Program-made: the position numbers and the translations under genes
Source of the DNA: Lachancea kluyveri NRRL Y-12651
Taxonomy: Eukaryota > Ascomycota > Saccharomycetes > Saccharomycetales > Saccharomycetaceae
Assembly: GCA_000149225.2 (NCBI GenBank)
Contig: CM000688.1
Location: 682,001-746,000 of the forward strand
Length of the DNA stretch: 64,000 bases
Reading direction: 5' to 3'
Notes under the pieces: model-generated
What the model saw: only the letters and a program-made list of their open reading frames with translations
Told to the model about the DNA's origin: nothing
Databases searched by the model: none
Part shown: in pieces, positions 48,494 to 57,470 of the stretch
How the letters are laid out: every line of letters begins with the position of its first letter
Numbering within the stretch: position 1 is the first letter of the stretch

Positions 48494-49834
48494 TTATGGC
48501 TTTGATATTATGCTATGCAAGGCAATGCTGCCATCTTCGTAGCCTATTATGCACCAATCTTCTGAAAAGAATTTTTTAGCACGTCGCTCTTCTCCTTTAG
48601 ATTTGTATCCACCTCCAGGAGTCTTGTTTTTTGGCAAGAGACACATGGCACCTATTTTAGCCCTTTTTTTCTCCTTGTCTGGATTTTGGTAAGAGCCAAC
48701 AGCAGAATGATCGATAAGTACGTTGCTTTTACTCCTAGAAATTTTTTGAATAGGACGCAAACTCTTAAAAATTACTGTCTTACCAGACCATGTACCCAAA
48801 GCCATAATATCTCCGACACAGCTTACATAGCCCACTTCTTTTACCGATGTTTCTATGCCCCCCGTCGAAATTTCCATGCTCCTTTTTACGATTATCGTAC
48901 GTTCTATATTTGTATGATAATCACTTACATCTATCTGTGACTTTTCTTCGGTCTTTGGAACGTGGTGAATGCCAATTTTGTCATCTGTCGAGGAGGACAT
49001 CAGAGTGTGCGCGTCATGGCCGTACGACAGATCAAGCACAGGGTTCGGATAGTGTAGAGAGGATATGTACACAATCTCCAAGCATTCTTTAATGTCCTTC
49101 AAAACATCTAATTTCAATTTTGATAACCCGCTTTTCGGGGAAGAGGCCTCGCCATCTTTGCTTAATACAGTCAAATCCCTTTGCATTCGTACACCAATGA
49201 CAAAACCACTTTCAAAACCAAAGAAAGTAGTAGCATTGCATTCCAAAAACTTCATTACTATGCCTAGTTTCTCGAATCTAAAAACTTCTTTATCATTAAG
49301 TATAGCCTTGACAGTCTCATAAAAATTTATGTCAGCAAAAATTCTCTTTAAAGAATGCAGATCATTTATATCAAAATTGTAAATGTCAATACCTTCGGAG
49401 TTCATCGTATTTGTACAGGACAACTGGTACAAATCGCCCTTTAGATGTGTTACGGAAACATTTGCAAAGTTTAAACTATTCACTGGAATCTCATAAATTT
49501 GGACAAATGTTTGAAATGGCTCTCGACTATCACACCGTTCGATTATAGTATCATTCCCTGGAGTTCTAAAGAATCTAACATTGTGATCCTTGCTATGAAC
49601 TACGTAAATACCATCGATATGATCCAGTGATACAATTCCGTAGTTCCCACCGTCTCCCTGGTTTAGTGAGTAATGCAAAATTGGCCTTCTTGTGAGTAAA
49701 TTCCATAGGTAGAGATCACCATTGGAGTCGCCTGACAGGAGCAACGGTATAACAGATATGCTAATAAACTTGAAACATGTTATCGCAGATTTGTGGGCTC
49801 TCAAAGTGGACCCATGAGCTATATTCATAGCCAT
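48494..49834 (-). CDS. ASA1: Asa1, ASTRA complex WD-repeat protein
   Basis: Subunit of the ASTRA complex (Tra1, Rvb1/2, Tel2, Tti1/2), which supports assembly of PIKK-family proteins. The 446 residues (443 in S. cerevisiae) form a WD40 propeller: RAHKSAITCFKF and LLLSGDSNGDLYLWNLLTRRPI at the start are characteristic of Asa1, and further blades can be seen at HDAHTLMSSSTDDKIGIHHV and CVGDIMALGTWSGKTVIFKS; the end is WCIIGYEDGSIALH. The first Met or the third residue (also Met) may be the start. Convergent with the P-loop gene, 55 bp between stops. Confidence 0.93.
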   Translation of the reverse strand: MAMNIAHGSTLRAHKSAITCFKFISISVIPLLLSGDSNGDLYLWNLLTRRPILHYSLNQGDGGNYGIVSLDHIDGIYVVHSKDHNVRFFRTPGNDTIIERCDSREPFQTFVQIYEIPVNSLNFANVSVTHLKGDLYQLSCTNTMNSEGIDIYNFDINDLHSLKRIFADINFYETVKAILNDKEVFRFEKLGIVMKFLECNATTFFGFESGFVIGVRMQRDLTVLSKDGEASSPKSGLSKLKLDVLKDIKECLEIVYISSLHYPNPVLDLSYGHDAHTLMSSSTDDKIGIHHVPKTEEKSQIDVSDYHTNIERTIIVKRSMEISTGGIETSVKEVGYVSCVGDIMALGTWSGKTVIFKSLRPIQKISRSKSNVLIDHSAVGSYQNPDKEKKRAKIGAMCLLPKNKTPGGGYKSKGEERRAKKFFSEDWCIIGYEDGSIALHSIISKP

Positions 49835-50181
49835 TTGGATACCACTTGTGTGTTAGTCTAATGCCTTAATATGATCGATGATTTTCAAGACCATGCCGTT
49901 GAACGAAGAAATAGAAGTGAATAATTTGCATAAGGTTGGTCTCTTTTGTCTAGCTTCATCGCCAACATATCTGAATTCAAGTCAAATATTTTAGTTTTAG
50001 CTTCTCCATAAGTACATTACCCTTAAATACTTAATGTCTGTCGTAATTTTTTGAATACAAAGTTCAAAATAACGTTGGTGGATATAAGCATGCTTCAATG
50101 ACTCAGCAAGAATCACAAAGAAAAAAAAAATAAAAATACTACAATTAACTAAAAAAAGTTATTAATACACGATTTCAATTG
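49835..50181. other. ASA1 promoter / OPY1 3' spacer
   Basis: Spacer of 347 bp, AT-rich, A-tracts near 50121-50135 downstream of OPY1. No gene seen. In S. cerevisiae the TFIIB gene SUA7 lies next to ASA1 on this side; it is absent here. Confidence 0.5.
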
Positions 50182-51168
50182 TCATTTGGCTGCTTTCTTC
50201 CTTACTAATACACAACTCTTTAAGTTGATAATCCATTCAATTATTTCTCTCTCATTCAACGCCCGAAACTTCAAGCGTTCATCGTAAGTAATAATCGCAA
50301 AACATATGTCGTCTCTGGTCTTTTCGACTTCAACACAATCTATCACTTTATTCAAGTTAATTTCTTTGATAGTTTTACCAGAAGACATGGACTGAAGTAT
50401 CAATGTCCTATTATCCAGGACTGCCTTGAACTTCTTCCACTTCTTTCTTCCTAAATGTTTTTTGACCCTGCCATAAAGGACACCGCTTTGAATTAAGTGC
50501 ACAGGAGTAGTTTGTGGGCTATACATCTCGTAAAACATCTTGTCTTCCTCAGAAATGCCGTTGTTTATAGAGGTAACATCACTGGCTGACAGTTGAATTC
50601 CAGTACCACGATCAACATCTGTTTCACATATTACATCGTAATCATCTTCGTCTTCATCCTCGTCCTCTATACCCTCATAAGTGCCATTAGAGTTAGATCT
50701 CTTTGCTCCATCAATTACATCAGTTACAGGTTCTTGTCCCATGAACACGTCAAGAGCGTCTTTCCATTGTTTCAAAGTATTCCTAGATTCTGTTTTGAAC
50801 CTGAATGTTTTTTTTTTTGTATATATGTCCAGTTCGCCTTTTTCTTCCAGGGTTCTGTAGTTTAAAACGTCACTTGAGGGTATTACGCTGACTGCTTTCC
50901 TCTCAGTCTTATCCTTATAATAGCTTAGTTGATTTCGCCTCAAAACACACCAGTATTTGTGGGAGCCACTTTTCAGAAACCAATGGTGTGATGGTGGAGT
51001 AGCTTCAACAGAGGCATTGGAAATGTGTGTGTCTTTGATATTAGTAGCATGTTTCCCCTTTACGAGCGAAGTTGAGTTTAGCGTAGATTTTTTAATCAAA
51101 TACGAGGATACAAGAATCTCGTTAGAGTCTGTAGATGTAAGGTATAATCTCTGAGAAGTATCTGACAT
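50182..51168 (-). CDS. OPY1: Opy1, PH-domain protein
   Basis: Protein with two pleckstrin homology domains that in S. cerevisiae senses PI(4,5)P2 and modulates the kinase Mss4. The start MSDTSQRLYLTS gives 328 residues, the S. cerevisiae length; an open frame 15 codons longer exists but is less likely. The first PH region spans about 15-145 (HHWFLKSGSHKYWCVLRRNQ, then LSYYKDKTERKAVSVIPSSD, TFRFKTESRNTLKQWKDAL), an acidic linker with EDEDEDEDDYD follows, and the second PH domain (about 225-325) has GVLYGRVKKHLGRKKWKKFK and closes with REIIEWIINLKSCV. Same neighbours as on chromosome II (ATG14-OPY1-SHE3). Confidence 0.92.
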   Translation of the reverse strand: MSDTSQRLYLTSTDSNEILVSSYLIKKSTLNSTSLVKGKHATNIKDTHISNASVEATPPSHHWFLKSGSHKYWCVLRRNQLSYYKDKTERKAVSVIPSSDVLNYRTLEEKGELDIYTKKKTFRFKTESRNTLKQWKDALDVFMGQEPVTDVIDGAKRSNSNGTYEGIEDEDEDEDDYDVICETDVDRGTGIQLSASDVTSINNGISEEDKMFYEMYSPQTTPVHLIQSGVLYGRVKKHLGRKKWKKFKAVLDNRTLILQSMSSGKTIKEINLNKVIDCVEVEKTRDDICFAIITYDERLKFRALNEREIIEWIINLKSCVLVRKKAAK

Positions 51169-51368
51169 AATCGAGATTCCTTTAACCAATATCTGGTCTT
51201 GTCTTTCAAACAAAACTTTATTAGAGTTATCAAGAAGCTCGTATCATGAACTTTTACATAGTCAGCTCTTGAATGACGTATGGCTAAATGTACGTATATA
51301 GTGATATGGTACACCATCAAACATAAGCTATACAGTAGGATAGAGAATACACACAAGCTTTGAATAGT

Positions 51369-52733
51369 TTAGTTTCCACTTATAGAGCTACTGGAAGAGT
51401 CCCTCTTGTGCATGCTGTATCTTTTTTTTTTGTTTTGGGAATTGGAGGTGGTTCTTCTCAAGGAATTTCTTTGGGGAATATCTGGTATCACTTGCTGGGA
51501 TGGAGGTGACGATTCTGGTTCTGTGGATTCGCCAGATGTAGAACGACTGTTAGCAGTATTATTTGCCAATGAGTTTCTATTGCTGCTAGGCTTTCTGGTA
51601 GAGGACGACCTCTTCAGACCAGGTAGAGAACCTTGTGTTGGTGTGACTGTTGAAGCCATCCCTAAACCAGAAGAGGATGGTATGGCTCCACTCACAGTCC
51701 CGGGAACTGTGACATTACCACCATAGAAGCTGCTTCTCTTGCCAGAAGTGCTTCTAGTTTTAGGGACTCTCAATGGTGGAGCCATTGTTTCGGGTGAAGG
51801 ATATGCGTTTGAGAGAAACTTACTAGCAAAAGTCCCTTGCCTGCCGTGTTCCTCGATGACGTCTTGCTCTAAAGAGAGATCCATTTTCTTGGCATAGTCT
51901 AAAGCTATGTCTCTTGTATCTTTGTATAATTTTTCCCAGGCCGGCAAATCCATCTGGGAAGCCATTTTGTCAACCTTTTCGCTTAGTAAACCTATATGTT
52001 GCAAGTTTAACGCCTCTAAATCTTTATACTTGGATGTGTATTGATTCAGTTTGGTTTGCAATGCAGAGCTATTGTTGAGAATGTTTCTGACGTTTTTGGT
52101 AATGAACATATCATTTTCTTTCTTTAGTTTTTCCAAGTTCAAATTCAAAGTATGAATTTCTTGCTCATAGTGCTCTCTGTAGCGTTTTTGAGAATCTAGC
52201 AATGCATCATATTGAACTTTTAGTATCTGTATTTCTCCTTGTAGTTGGGCCTCCCTCTGCGTTGTAGATTCCATATTTTGTTTCAAAGCTCTGTAATCCA
52301 CGGCGGTTTCTTCATAGGAATTTCTCAATTGTACCAACTGGTCTTCCAAATCCTTGCATCTACGTGACTTCCTATTCAACATCGAGTTGAGATTCTCATT
52401 TTCATGCTTTAACGTAGCAACAGTCTCTAATTGCTTGGCTTCCTTACTGTTAGCATTTTCCAGTTTAGTTAACAGGTTGTTAGACTGCACGGTTAATTGC
52501 AGATTGGTATTAGTGAGTGTATCTATTTGCTGATACAATGCCTCAATAACCTTAGTAGAAGACGTGTTACCGGAAACACTACCGTCCCTCTGCTTTGTAG
52601 GACTATTGTGATTGCTAGTATTCGCCATGAATGCGCTACGATTTAATGCAATTTTCGATGGCGAAACCCTTACTGGCGATCGTAAATGAGATGAATTAGA
52701 AGGTGATTCCATTTCGGAACTCACACTGGCCAT
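51369..52733 (-). CDS. SHE3: She3, adaptor for Myo4-dependent mRNA transport
   Basis: RNA-binding adaptor that links the myosin Myo4 with She2 and localised mRNAs such as ASH1 in budding yeast. The 454 residues (425 in S. cerevisiae) comprise a disordered N-terminus, a long coiled coil (about 60-250; IEALYQQIDTLTNTNLQLTV, ENENLNSMLNRKSRRCKDLE) that binds Myo4, and a Ser-rich basic C-terminal half for She2 and RNA, including RSTSGKRSSFYGG, LPGLKRSSSTRKPSSNRNSL and a basic end. The SSFYGG and GLKR(S/T)..R KPSS elements match those in S. cerevisiae She3. She3 is restricted to budding yeasts of this family. Confidence 0.9.
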   Translation of the reverse strand: MASVSSEMESPSNSSHLRSPVRVSPSKIALNRSAFMANTSNHNSPTKQRDGSVSGNTSSTKVIEALYQQIDTLTNTNLQLTVQSNNLLTKLENANSKEAKQLETVATLKHENENLNSMLNRKSRRCKDLEDQLVQLRNSYEETAVDYRALKQNMESTTQREAQLQGEIQILKVQYDALLDSQKRYREHYEQEIHTLNLNLEKLKKENDMFITKNVRNILNNSSALQTKLNQYTSKYKDLEALNLQHIGLLSEKVDKMASQMDLPAWEKLYKDTRDIALDYAKKMDLSLEQDVIEEHGRQGTFASKFLSNAYPSPETMAPPLRVPKTRSTSGKRSSFYGGNVTVPGTVSGAIPSSSGLGMASTVTPTQGSLPGLKRSSSTRKPSSNRNSLANNTANSRSTSGESTEPESSPPSQQVIPDIPQRNSLRRTTSNSQNKKKRYSMHKRDSSSSSISGN

Positions 52734-52866
52734 TCAAAGTTCGTGTATTACGAAACTGCTCACTCTTCAGGAACGGGACAGATCTACATATACTGAAACA
52801 AAAGCGACCAAAGCGAAAAAAAGTTTAAAAAAACTGAATCAGAGAAACGATATCGTAAATTATGAC

Positions 52867-52881
52867 GATGATGATGATGAT
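52867..52881 (+). repeat. GAT trinucleotide repeat (5 units)
   Basis: Short microsatellite in the 210-bp spacer between SRP54 and SHE3. Confidence 0.75.
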
Positions 52882-52943
52882 ACTGTTATAAAACATGAAC
52901 AATAACTAGACTAGAAATACAAGGAAAATACAAAAAAAAAACT

Positions 52944-54512
52944 TTACATCCCCATACCAAACTGCTGAGCCATTTGTTGCATCTGTGGGTCTTGCATCAT
53001 TTTCATCATTTCGTTCATGTTTGGCATGCCACCTTCTGGAGCAGCACCACCAAACCTGCTCATCATACTCTGCATGAGATTTGGGTTTTGTTTCAACTTT
53101 TGCATACCCTGTTGCATCATTTGCGGCGTCATCTTTGGCATACCAGGAATATTAGGCATACCAGGCATGTTAGGCATACCGGGCACGCCGCCTTGTTGAG
53201 CAGCTTTAGAGGTTTGCGCCATTCTAGCCATCATTTGTTGTTGCATCAAAATCATCTCAACTTCGAAAACCGTGGTACCAGACCCTCTAGCAACTCGTAT
53301 TAATCTGCTTGGTTGTTCGATGAAAATTCTACCGTCAGATTCTAATTCTTCTCTGGTCATGGAATCCAAAACGTAAACAATTTTCTTCATCTTCTTTGTA
53401 GTCTCTTCCTCGCTCACTTGGTTCATCATATTGCTCATCCCTGGGATCATGTTGGCAATGTTGGATAGTGGGCCCATTTTCATGATAGTTTGCATCTGCT
53501 TTTGGAAATCCAAAAGCGTGAACTTACCCTGTTGGATGTTTTTCATCGTTGCCTTGGTGTCTTCTGTATTTGACACAGTTTGGAACTGTTCCATCAAACT
53601 TTCGATATCTCCAATGCCCAACAGTTTGGAGACAAAAGATTTGGGAGAGAATTTTTCAAAATCATGGATATGCTCACCAGTACCAATGAAAATTATTGGA
53701 GTTTTCGTTGCAGCAACGGCAGAAATAGCACCACCACCTTTAGCATGGCCATCCATCTTAGTTAGGATGATGGCACCAAAGTTGGAGCTATCTTTGAAAG
53801 CTTTAGATTGCTGTTCAGCTGCCTGACCAATAGATGCGTCTAAAACCATGATTGTCTGGTTGGGTTTGACCACCTGAGAGATTTCCACCATTTCCTGAAA
53901 CAACTCCTCTTCTTGGCGATGTCTACCGGAAGTATCCACAATAATTATGTCAAATTTTTCCTTTCTAAACTTAGAAACACCCTCAGCAGCAACCTTTACA
54001 GGGTTGGTTTCTGTATAGGAACCGTAGAATGGAATACGAGCTTTGATAGCGTTCTGTTTCAGTTGATCAAATGCACCCGCACGGAAAGTATCTGCGCAAA
54101 CTAAACCAACTTTGAAGCCCCTTTTAGAATAGTAAACAGCTAATTTGGTACACGAAGTAGTCTTACCGGAACCTTGCAAACCGACAAACATGATAATGTT
54201 TTGCTTCTTTTTCTTTGGCTGGAAGGGCTGCGTTTCGCAGTCGACCAAATTACAAAGTTCATCAAACACAGTTTTCTGTATTAGCTTTTTAGTTTGTGCA
54301 GTATTTGTGGACTTATTTTTGCTCTCCAATAGTTTGGCCTTGATGTTGTTTCTTAAATTAGATACGAGTCTGATGTTAACATCGCTTTCCAACAAAGCGG
54401 TGACGATACTCTTTAGCATCACGTCAACTGTGGTGTCATAGTCATCCTGAGTGTTAGACAGCGCATTATTTACTGCGCTGTTGATACGCTTCCCTAAGTC
54501 AGCTAACACCAT
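52944..54512 (-). CDS. SRP54: Srp54, signal recognition particle 54-kDa GTPase
   Basis: SRP subunit that binds signal sequences and 7S (scR1) RNA and, as a GTPase, docks with the SRP receptor. The 522 residues (541 in S. cerevisiae) show the N domain, the G domain with [46 protein letters not shown] and [11 protein letters not shown], and the Met-rich M domain with [18 protein letters not shown] and a C-terminal Met/Gln/Pro-rich low-complexity tail ([17 protein letters not shown]). Divergent from CCZ1 with 237 bp between start codons. Confidence 0.97.
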   Translation of the reverse strand: MVLADLGKRINSAVNNALSNTQDDYDTTVDVMLKSIVTALLESDVNIRLVSNLRNNIKAKLLESKNKSTNTAQTKKLIQKTVFDELCNLVDCETQPFQPKKKKQNIIMFVGLQGSGKTTSCTKLAVYYSKRGFKVGLVCADTFRAGAFDQLKQNAIKARIPFYGSYTETNPVKVAAEGVSKFRKEKFDIIIVDTSGRHRQEEELFQEMVEISQVVKPNQTIMVLDASIGQAAEQQSKAFKDSSNFGAIILTKMDGHAKGGGAISAVAATKTPIIFIGTGEHIHDFEKFSPKSFVSKLLGIGDIESLMEQFQTVSNTEDTKATMKNIQQGKFTLLDFQKQMQTIMKMGPLSNIANMIPGMSNMMNQVSEEETTKKMKKIVYVLDSMTREELESDGRIFIEQPSRLIRVARGSGTTVFEVEMILMQQQMMARMAQTSKAAQQGGVPGMPNMPGMPNIPGMPKMTPQMMQQGMQKLKQNPNLMQSMMSRFGGAAPEGGMPNMNEMMKMMQDPQMQQMAQQFGMGM

Positions 54513-54749
54513 TGTTCCTCTACAAGTCTTTTCTCGAACTAATATGTTTACATCCTTCTTGTTGATCGTAGCCCTTTGCTACTTTTTACAACGAACAAAA
54601 TTTTCCAACGAGCGAGTGTACACATACCGTACATAGTGACTACATTCTTACAAAAAGGGCGTCTGTTCTATTTGATTGTATAGTTCGATCAAGATGACTT
54701 CTCAGCTTGTCAAGCACAAACGGAGGGTAGTAATTCGGACGAGTACACC

Positions 54750-56681
54750 ATGTTAGATTTTATTACCGTGTTTAATCCAAGCTACAGCACAAACGAGCTT
54801 GATACCCACAAGCAGCTGCTTCTGCACCACTCGTTTAATGATACACATGAATACACTCTCAATGATAAGTTATCGCAAATAGGCATTATCCAGGGAATCT
54901 GGTCGTTCACAAAATCCTTTGAAAGTGGATCAGACAGCTCGGGTAATGTACTCCGCAATGCTATTGACTTAGAAGGCAAACGGTTGTTGACAGTACTGGT
55001 TGAAGACAACTTCTACATTACGTTGGGCGTATTGGAGGACGAGAAAAACATCCCTTCAGATTACTACACGACCCATCTTCTGCACTGCTACAACTTTTCG
55101 GTGCTAAACTATGGTGCTTGGAAATTGTTTGAAGATCCCAGAGACCTGACCGACTGCCTGAATGAGTATTTCATCGCGTTTTGGAATAACTTTCAATTGG
55201 TACCGCAAGTGGCTACATCGCAAGGATTTCTCCACAGTTGGCCCCAGTACTATAAAATCGCAGAATTGCCAAACAAGCAGGGTGAGTCCTGGGAATATCT
55301 ACTGAATAAAAACGTTTTATTGGACGATACCACTTTCTTGGGACTGCAAGACGTACTGGTTTACCATCTACCAAAGCCAACAGTCCGCAAGGGGTACAAG
55401 GCTTATGGTTTTATAAAAAATTTTGCTCCAAACTGTGACTCGCTGTCAGAAATTTCAAACTGGATCTACCATTTGGATTCTGTTTTTGACCGCCTATCGA
55501 GCCATATCCTTGCAGGGAACGTGCATTACAAAGAAGCACCAGAAGAAGCAGAAGAAGAGGAATACACAGCTCCTGATCCAGAAGAGTCACAAAGCACAGG
55601 TGAAATAATTGCAGATCAGAGTAGAAAAATGCTACACAACCTTACATTGCCAATCTCGTTCGCTTCCGATGCAATCAGAGAAGTTGGGAATATGACCGGT
55701 GTCTCTAGTAGCATGTCTTTACTCACTGACTATATCCCAGGCCTACCTTCGTGGCCCAAGAAAAAAAGTGGGTCGAACAGTCCTAACACAAACGATAACA
55801 GACATGGATTTTTGATCTCTCCGATGTCGGCAGACATACTACCGCAAAGCTACAAGGTCAGGCAGTTTCATCTAACATACGATAACAAGTCGCAGACTTA
55901 CAACTTGTTGTTTTGGTTTTACAATGAAGTTTTATTAGTCCTGGTCTTCAAACAAAGCTTTGGTAAAATTTGGGACCACGAGTACCTAAAGGATCTCGAT
56001 TTCAAACTCAGGGACTCGATATCAGATTTATACGATTCACAGCTGAAAGAAAGCGTCAATGCCGATGACATCGACAGGTTCAACTATGCCATTGTCGATA
56101 AACATTCCAAACAGGTCAAGTCATCATTCCCATTTGTGAGGAAGGAGGACTCTACTGGGATTTCGCCATTGGAGTTAGTTGTTAACGGTCTTGACGAAAC
56201 GTTGCAATCTTTATTCCTGAGTTCAGGAAACAACAGAAAATCGTCTGTCGCAACCATTACACCAATACAAACAGAAATCATGGATGAAAGCGGGAACAAC
56301 AAATGGGGGTTGGGGCTCATGGGTGGATTTTTCAACAAGGATGCTTCCAAGAGTGGGCCGCAGATAAAATCTGAAACATTTTTGGACACCATTGTAGTGG
56401 ACAAATTACTGGAATTGCACCTAGATGTATCCAAGTTTTTGAACAGCCTACAAAACTCTAGAAGAAAGAAGGATATTAAAGAAGAAAAACTGATTAAGCT
56501 AAATAACGGTGTACTATGTTATATCACAGATGATGAAGATTCAATCGTTATCCTGGTCAAAAACTGGTTTGATCCGACGACAAATTCTCCGATAAAGGAG
56601 GAGACTGATTACAAGAAAAAGGACTTGATCAACAGCCTAGGTAAAGACGTTATGAAGTGGTGGGAGAACCGGGAGATCTAG
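54750..56681 (+). CDS. CCZ1: Ccz1, subunit of the Mon1-Ccz1 Rab7 exchange factor
   Basis: With Mon1 it forms the GEF that activates the Rab7 homologue Ypt7 on late endosomes, autophagosomes and vacuoles. The 643 residues (704 in S. cerevisiae) start with a longin domain (MLDFITVFNPSYSTNE, LSQIGIIQGIWSFTKSF, about 1-120), followed by YYTTHLLHCYNFSVLNYG, an acidic stretch (EEAEEEEYTAPDPEES), and a second longin-like region with LTYDNKSQTYNLLFWFYNEV. The shorter length is spread over the disordered parts. Position next to SRP54 and AGP2 agrees with synteny. Confidence 0.9.
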   Translation: MLDFITVFNPSYSTNELDTHKQLLLHHSFNDTHEYTLNDKLSQIGIIQGIWSFTKSFESGSDSSGNVLRNAIDLEGKRLLTVLVEDNFYITLGVLEDEKNIPSDYYTTHLLHCYNFSVLNYGAWKLFEDPRDLTDCLNEYFIAFWNNFQLVPQVATSQGFLHSWPQYYKIAELPNKQGESWEYLLNKNVLLDDTTFLGLQDVLVYHLPKPTVRKGYKAYGFIKNFAPNCDSLSEISNWIYHLDSVFDRLSSHILAGNVHYKEAPEEAEEEEYTAPDPEESQSTGEIIADQSRKMLHNLTLPISFASDAIREVGNMTGVSSSMSLLTDYIPGLPSWPKKKSGSNSPNTNDNRHGFLISPMSADILPQSYKVRQFHLTYDNKSQTYNLLFWFYNEVLLVLVFKQSFGKIWDHEYLKDLDFKLRDSISDLYDSQLKESVNADDIDRFNYAIVDKHSKQVKSSFPFVRKEDSTGISPLELVVNGLDETLQSLFLSSGNNRKSSVATITPIQTEIMDESGNNKWGLGLMGGFFNKDASKSGPQIKSETFLDTIVVDKLLELHLDVSKFLNSLQNSRRKKDIKEEKLIKLNNGVLCYITDDEDSIVILVKNWFDPTTNSPIKEETDYKKKDLINSLGKDVMKWWENREI

Positions 56682-56747
56682 ATGCGAAAGGGAAGAGGAT
56701 TAGCAACAAAAGTTTCTAGTTTGTCACTGTTTTTTTTTTGTTTTTTG

Positions 56748-56773
56748 TTTTTTTTTTTTTTTTTTTTTTTTTT
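56748..56773 (+). repeat. Poly(T) tract, 26 nt, with interrupted T runs before it
   Basis: T-rich block from about 56730 to 56773 with two interrupting G, the last 26 bases being pure T. It lies in the 3' spacer between the convergent genes CCZ1 and the 202-residue ORF. Confidence 0.8.
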
Positions 56774-56861
56774 GACTTTGAATTTTTTTTAGAGGAAAGT
56801 TACGCCAGCGTAATTTAGTAGGAATGCATAAAACGTATTAATGTTCATGTGTTTGCTTCTT

Positions 56862-57470
56862 TTAGTCCTCGTAAATGTCTCCAGACAACAGATCATGAAG
56901 CAGCAAATGGTTCTCCTTTTTCAAGAACGTAGTGCCCATTGGCGGTCCCTTGATGTTAGCATGTTTTGCCAGCGGAACGATGTCATCAAGCGTTGGAGGT
57001 GGAATTCCAAGAACGTTGGAATTCAAACTTATGCTCGATTCCAATGGAAGGAAACTCTCGTCGCTGTCGCTGTCGCTGGAATGTGCCTGAGTAGTAACAT
57101 GAGTATAATTTCGACTTTTCTCGATAGAGGTGGTTTTGATTGTGCCAGGAGCCGAGGCTGTTGTGGGAGGTAGGCTACCCTTTAGGCAATGTTGGAAGTC
57201 GAAGAGATCGTTCAATTTCTCAATGACAACTTTGGTATACCGCTGGTCATGTCGCTGCTGACAACACGATTTAGTACTGCTTGGTTTTTGAACAGAGCAT
57301 TTAGGTTGGTTTTGACGGTTTACACTTGAACCAGGGCCTCTAAAATCCATTGTTTTAAAAATAAATTGTATGTCAGAGATGGCTCGTTCCATCGTACTCA
57401 TCTGCTTTGACTCCCAGGATTGGTAGCGTGAAAAGTTGGCCTTGATTTTAGGCACTACTTCGACTGCCAT
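56862..57470 (-). CDS. Uncharacterised 202-residue protein
   Basis: I do not recognise this gene. The product is hydrophilic, without membrane segment or signal peptide. The N-terminal 45 residues look helical (MAVEVVPKIKANFSRYQSWE), residues 75-95 form another helix (RYTKVVIEKLNDLFDFQHCL), a Ser/Asp cluster HSSDSDSDESFLP resembles CK2 sites, and the C-terminal segment PPTLDDIVPLAKHANIKGPP followed by FLKKENHLLLHDLLSGDIYE is the most motif-like. Met24 is an alternative start. It lies between CCZ1 (convergent) and a 1.6-kb divergent spacer. Its reality is supported by length, composition and the absence of a better frame, but not by homology known to me. Confidence 0.6.
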   Translation of the reverse strand: MAVEVVPKIKANFSRYQSWESKQMSTMERAISDIQFIFKTMDFRGPGSSVNRQNQPKCSVQKPSSTKSCCQQRHDQRYTKVVIEKLNDLFDFQHCLKGSLPPTTASAPGTIKTTSIEKSRNYTHVTTQAHSSDSDSDESFLPLESSISLNSNVLGIPPPTLDDIVPLAKHANIKGPPMGTTFLKKENHLLLHDLLSGDIYED

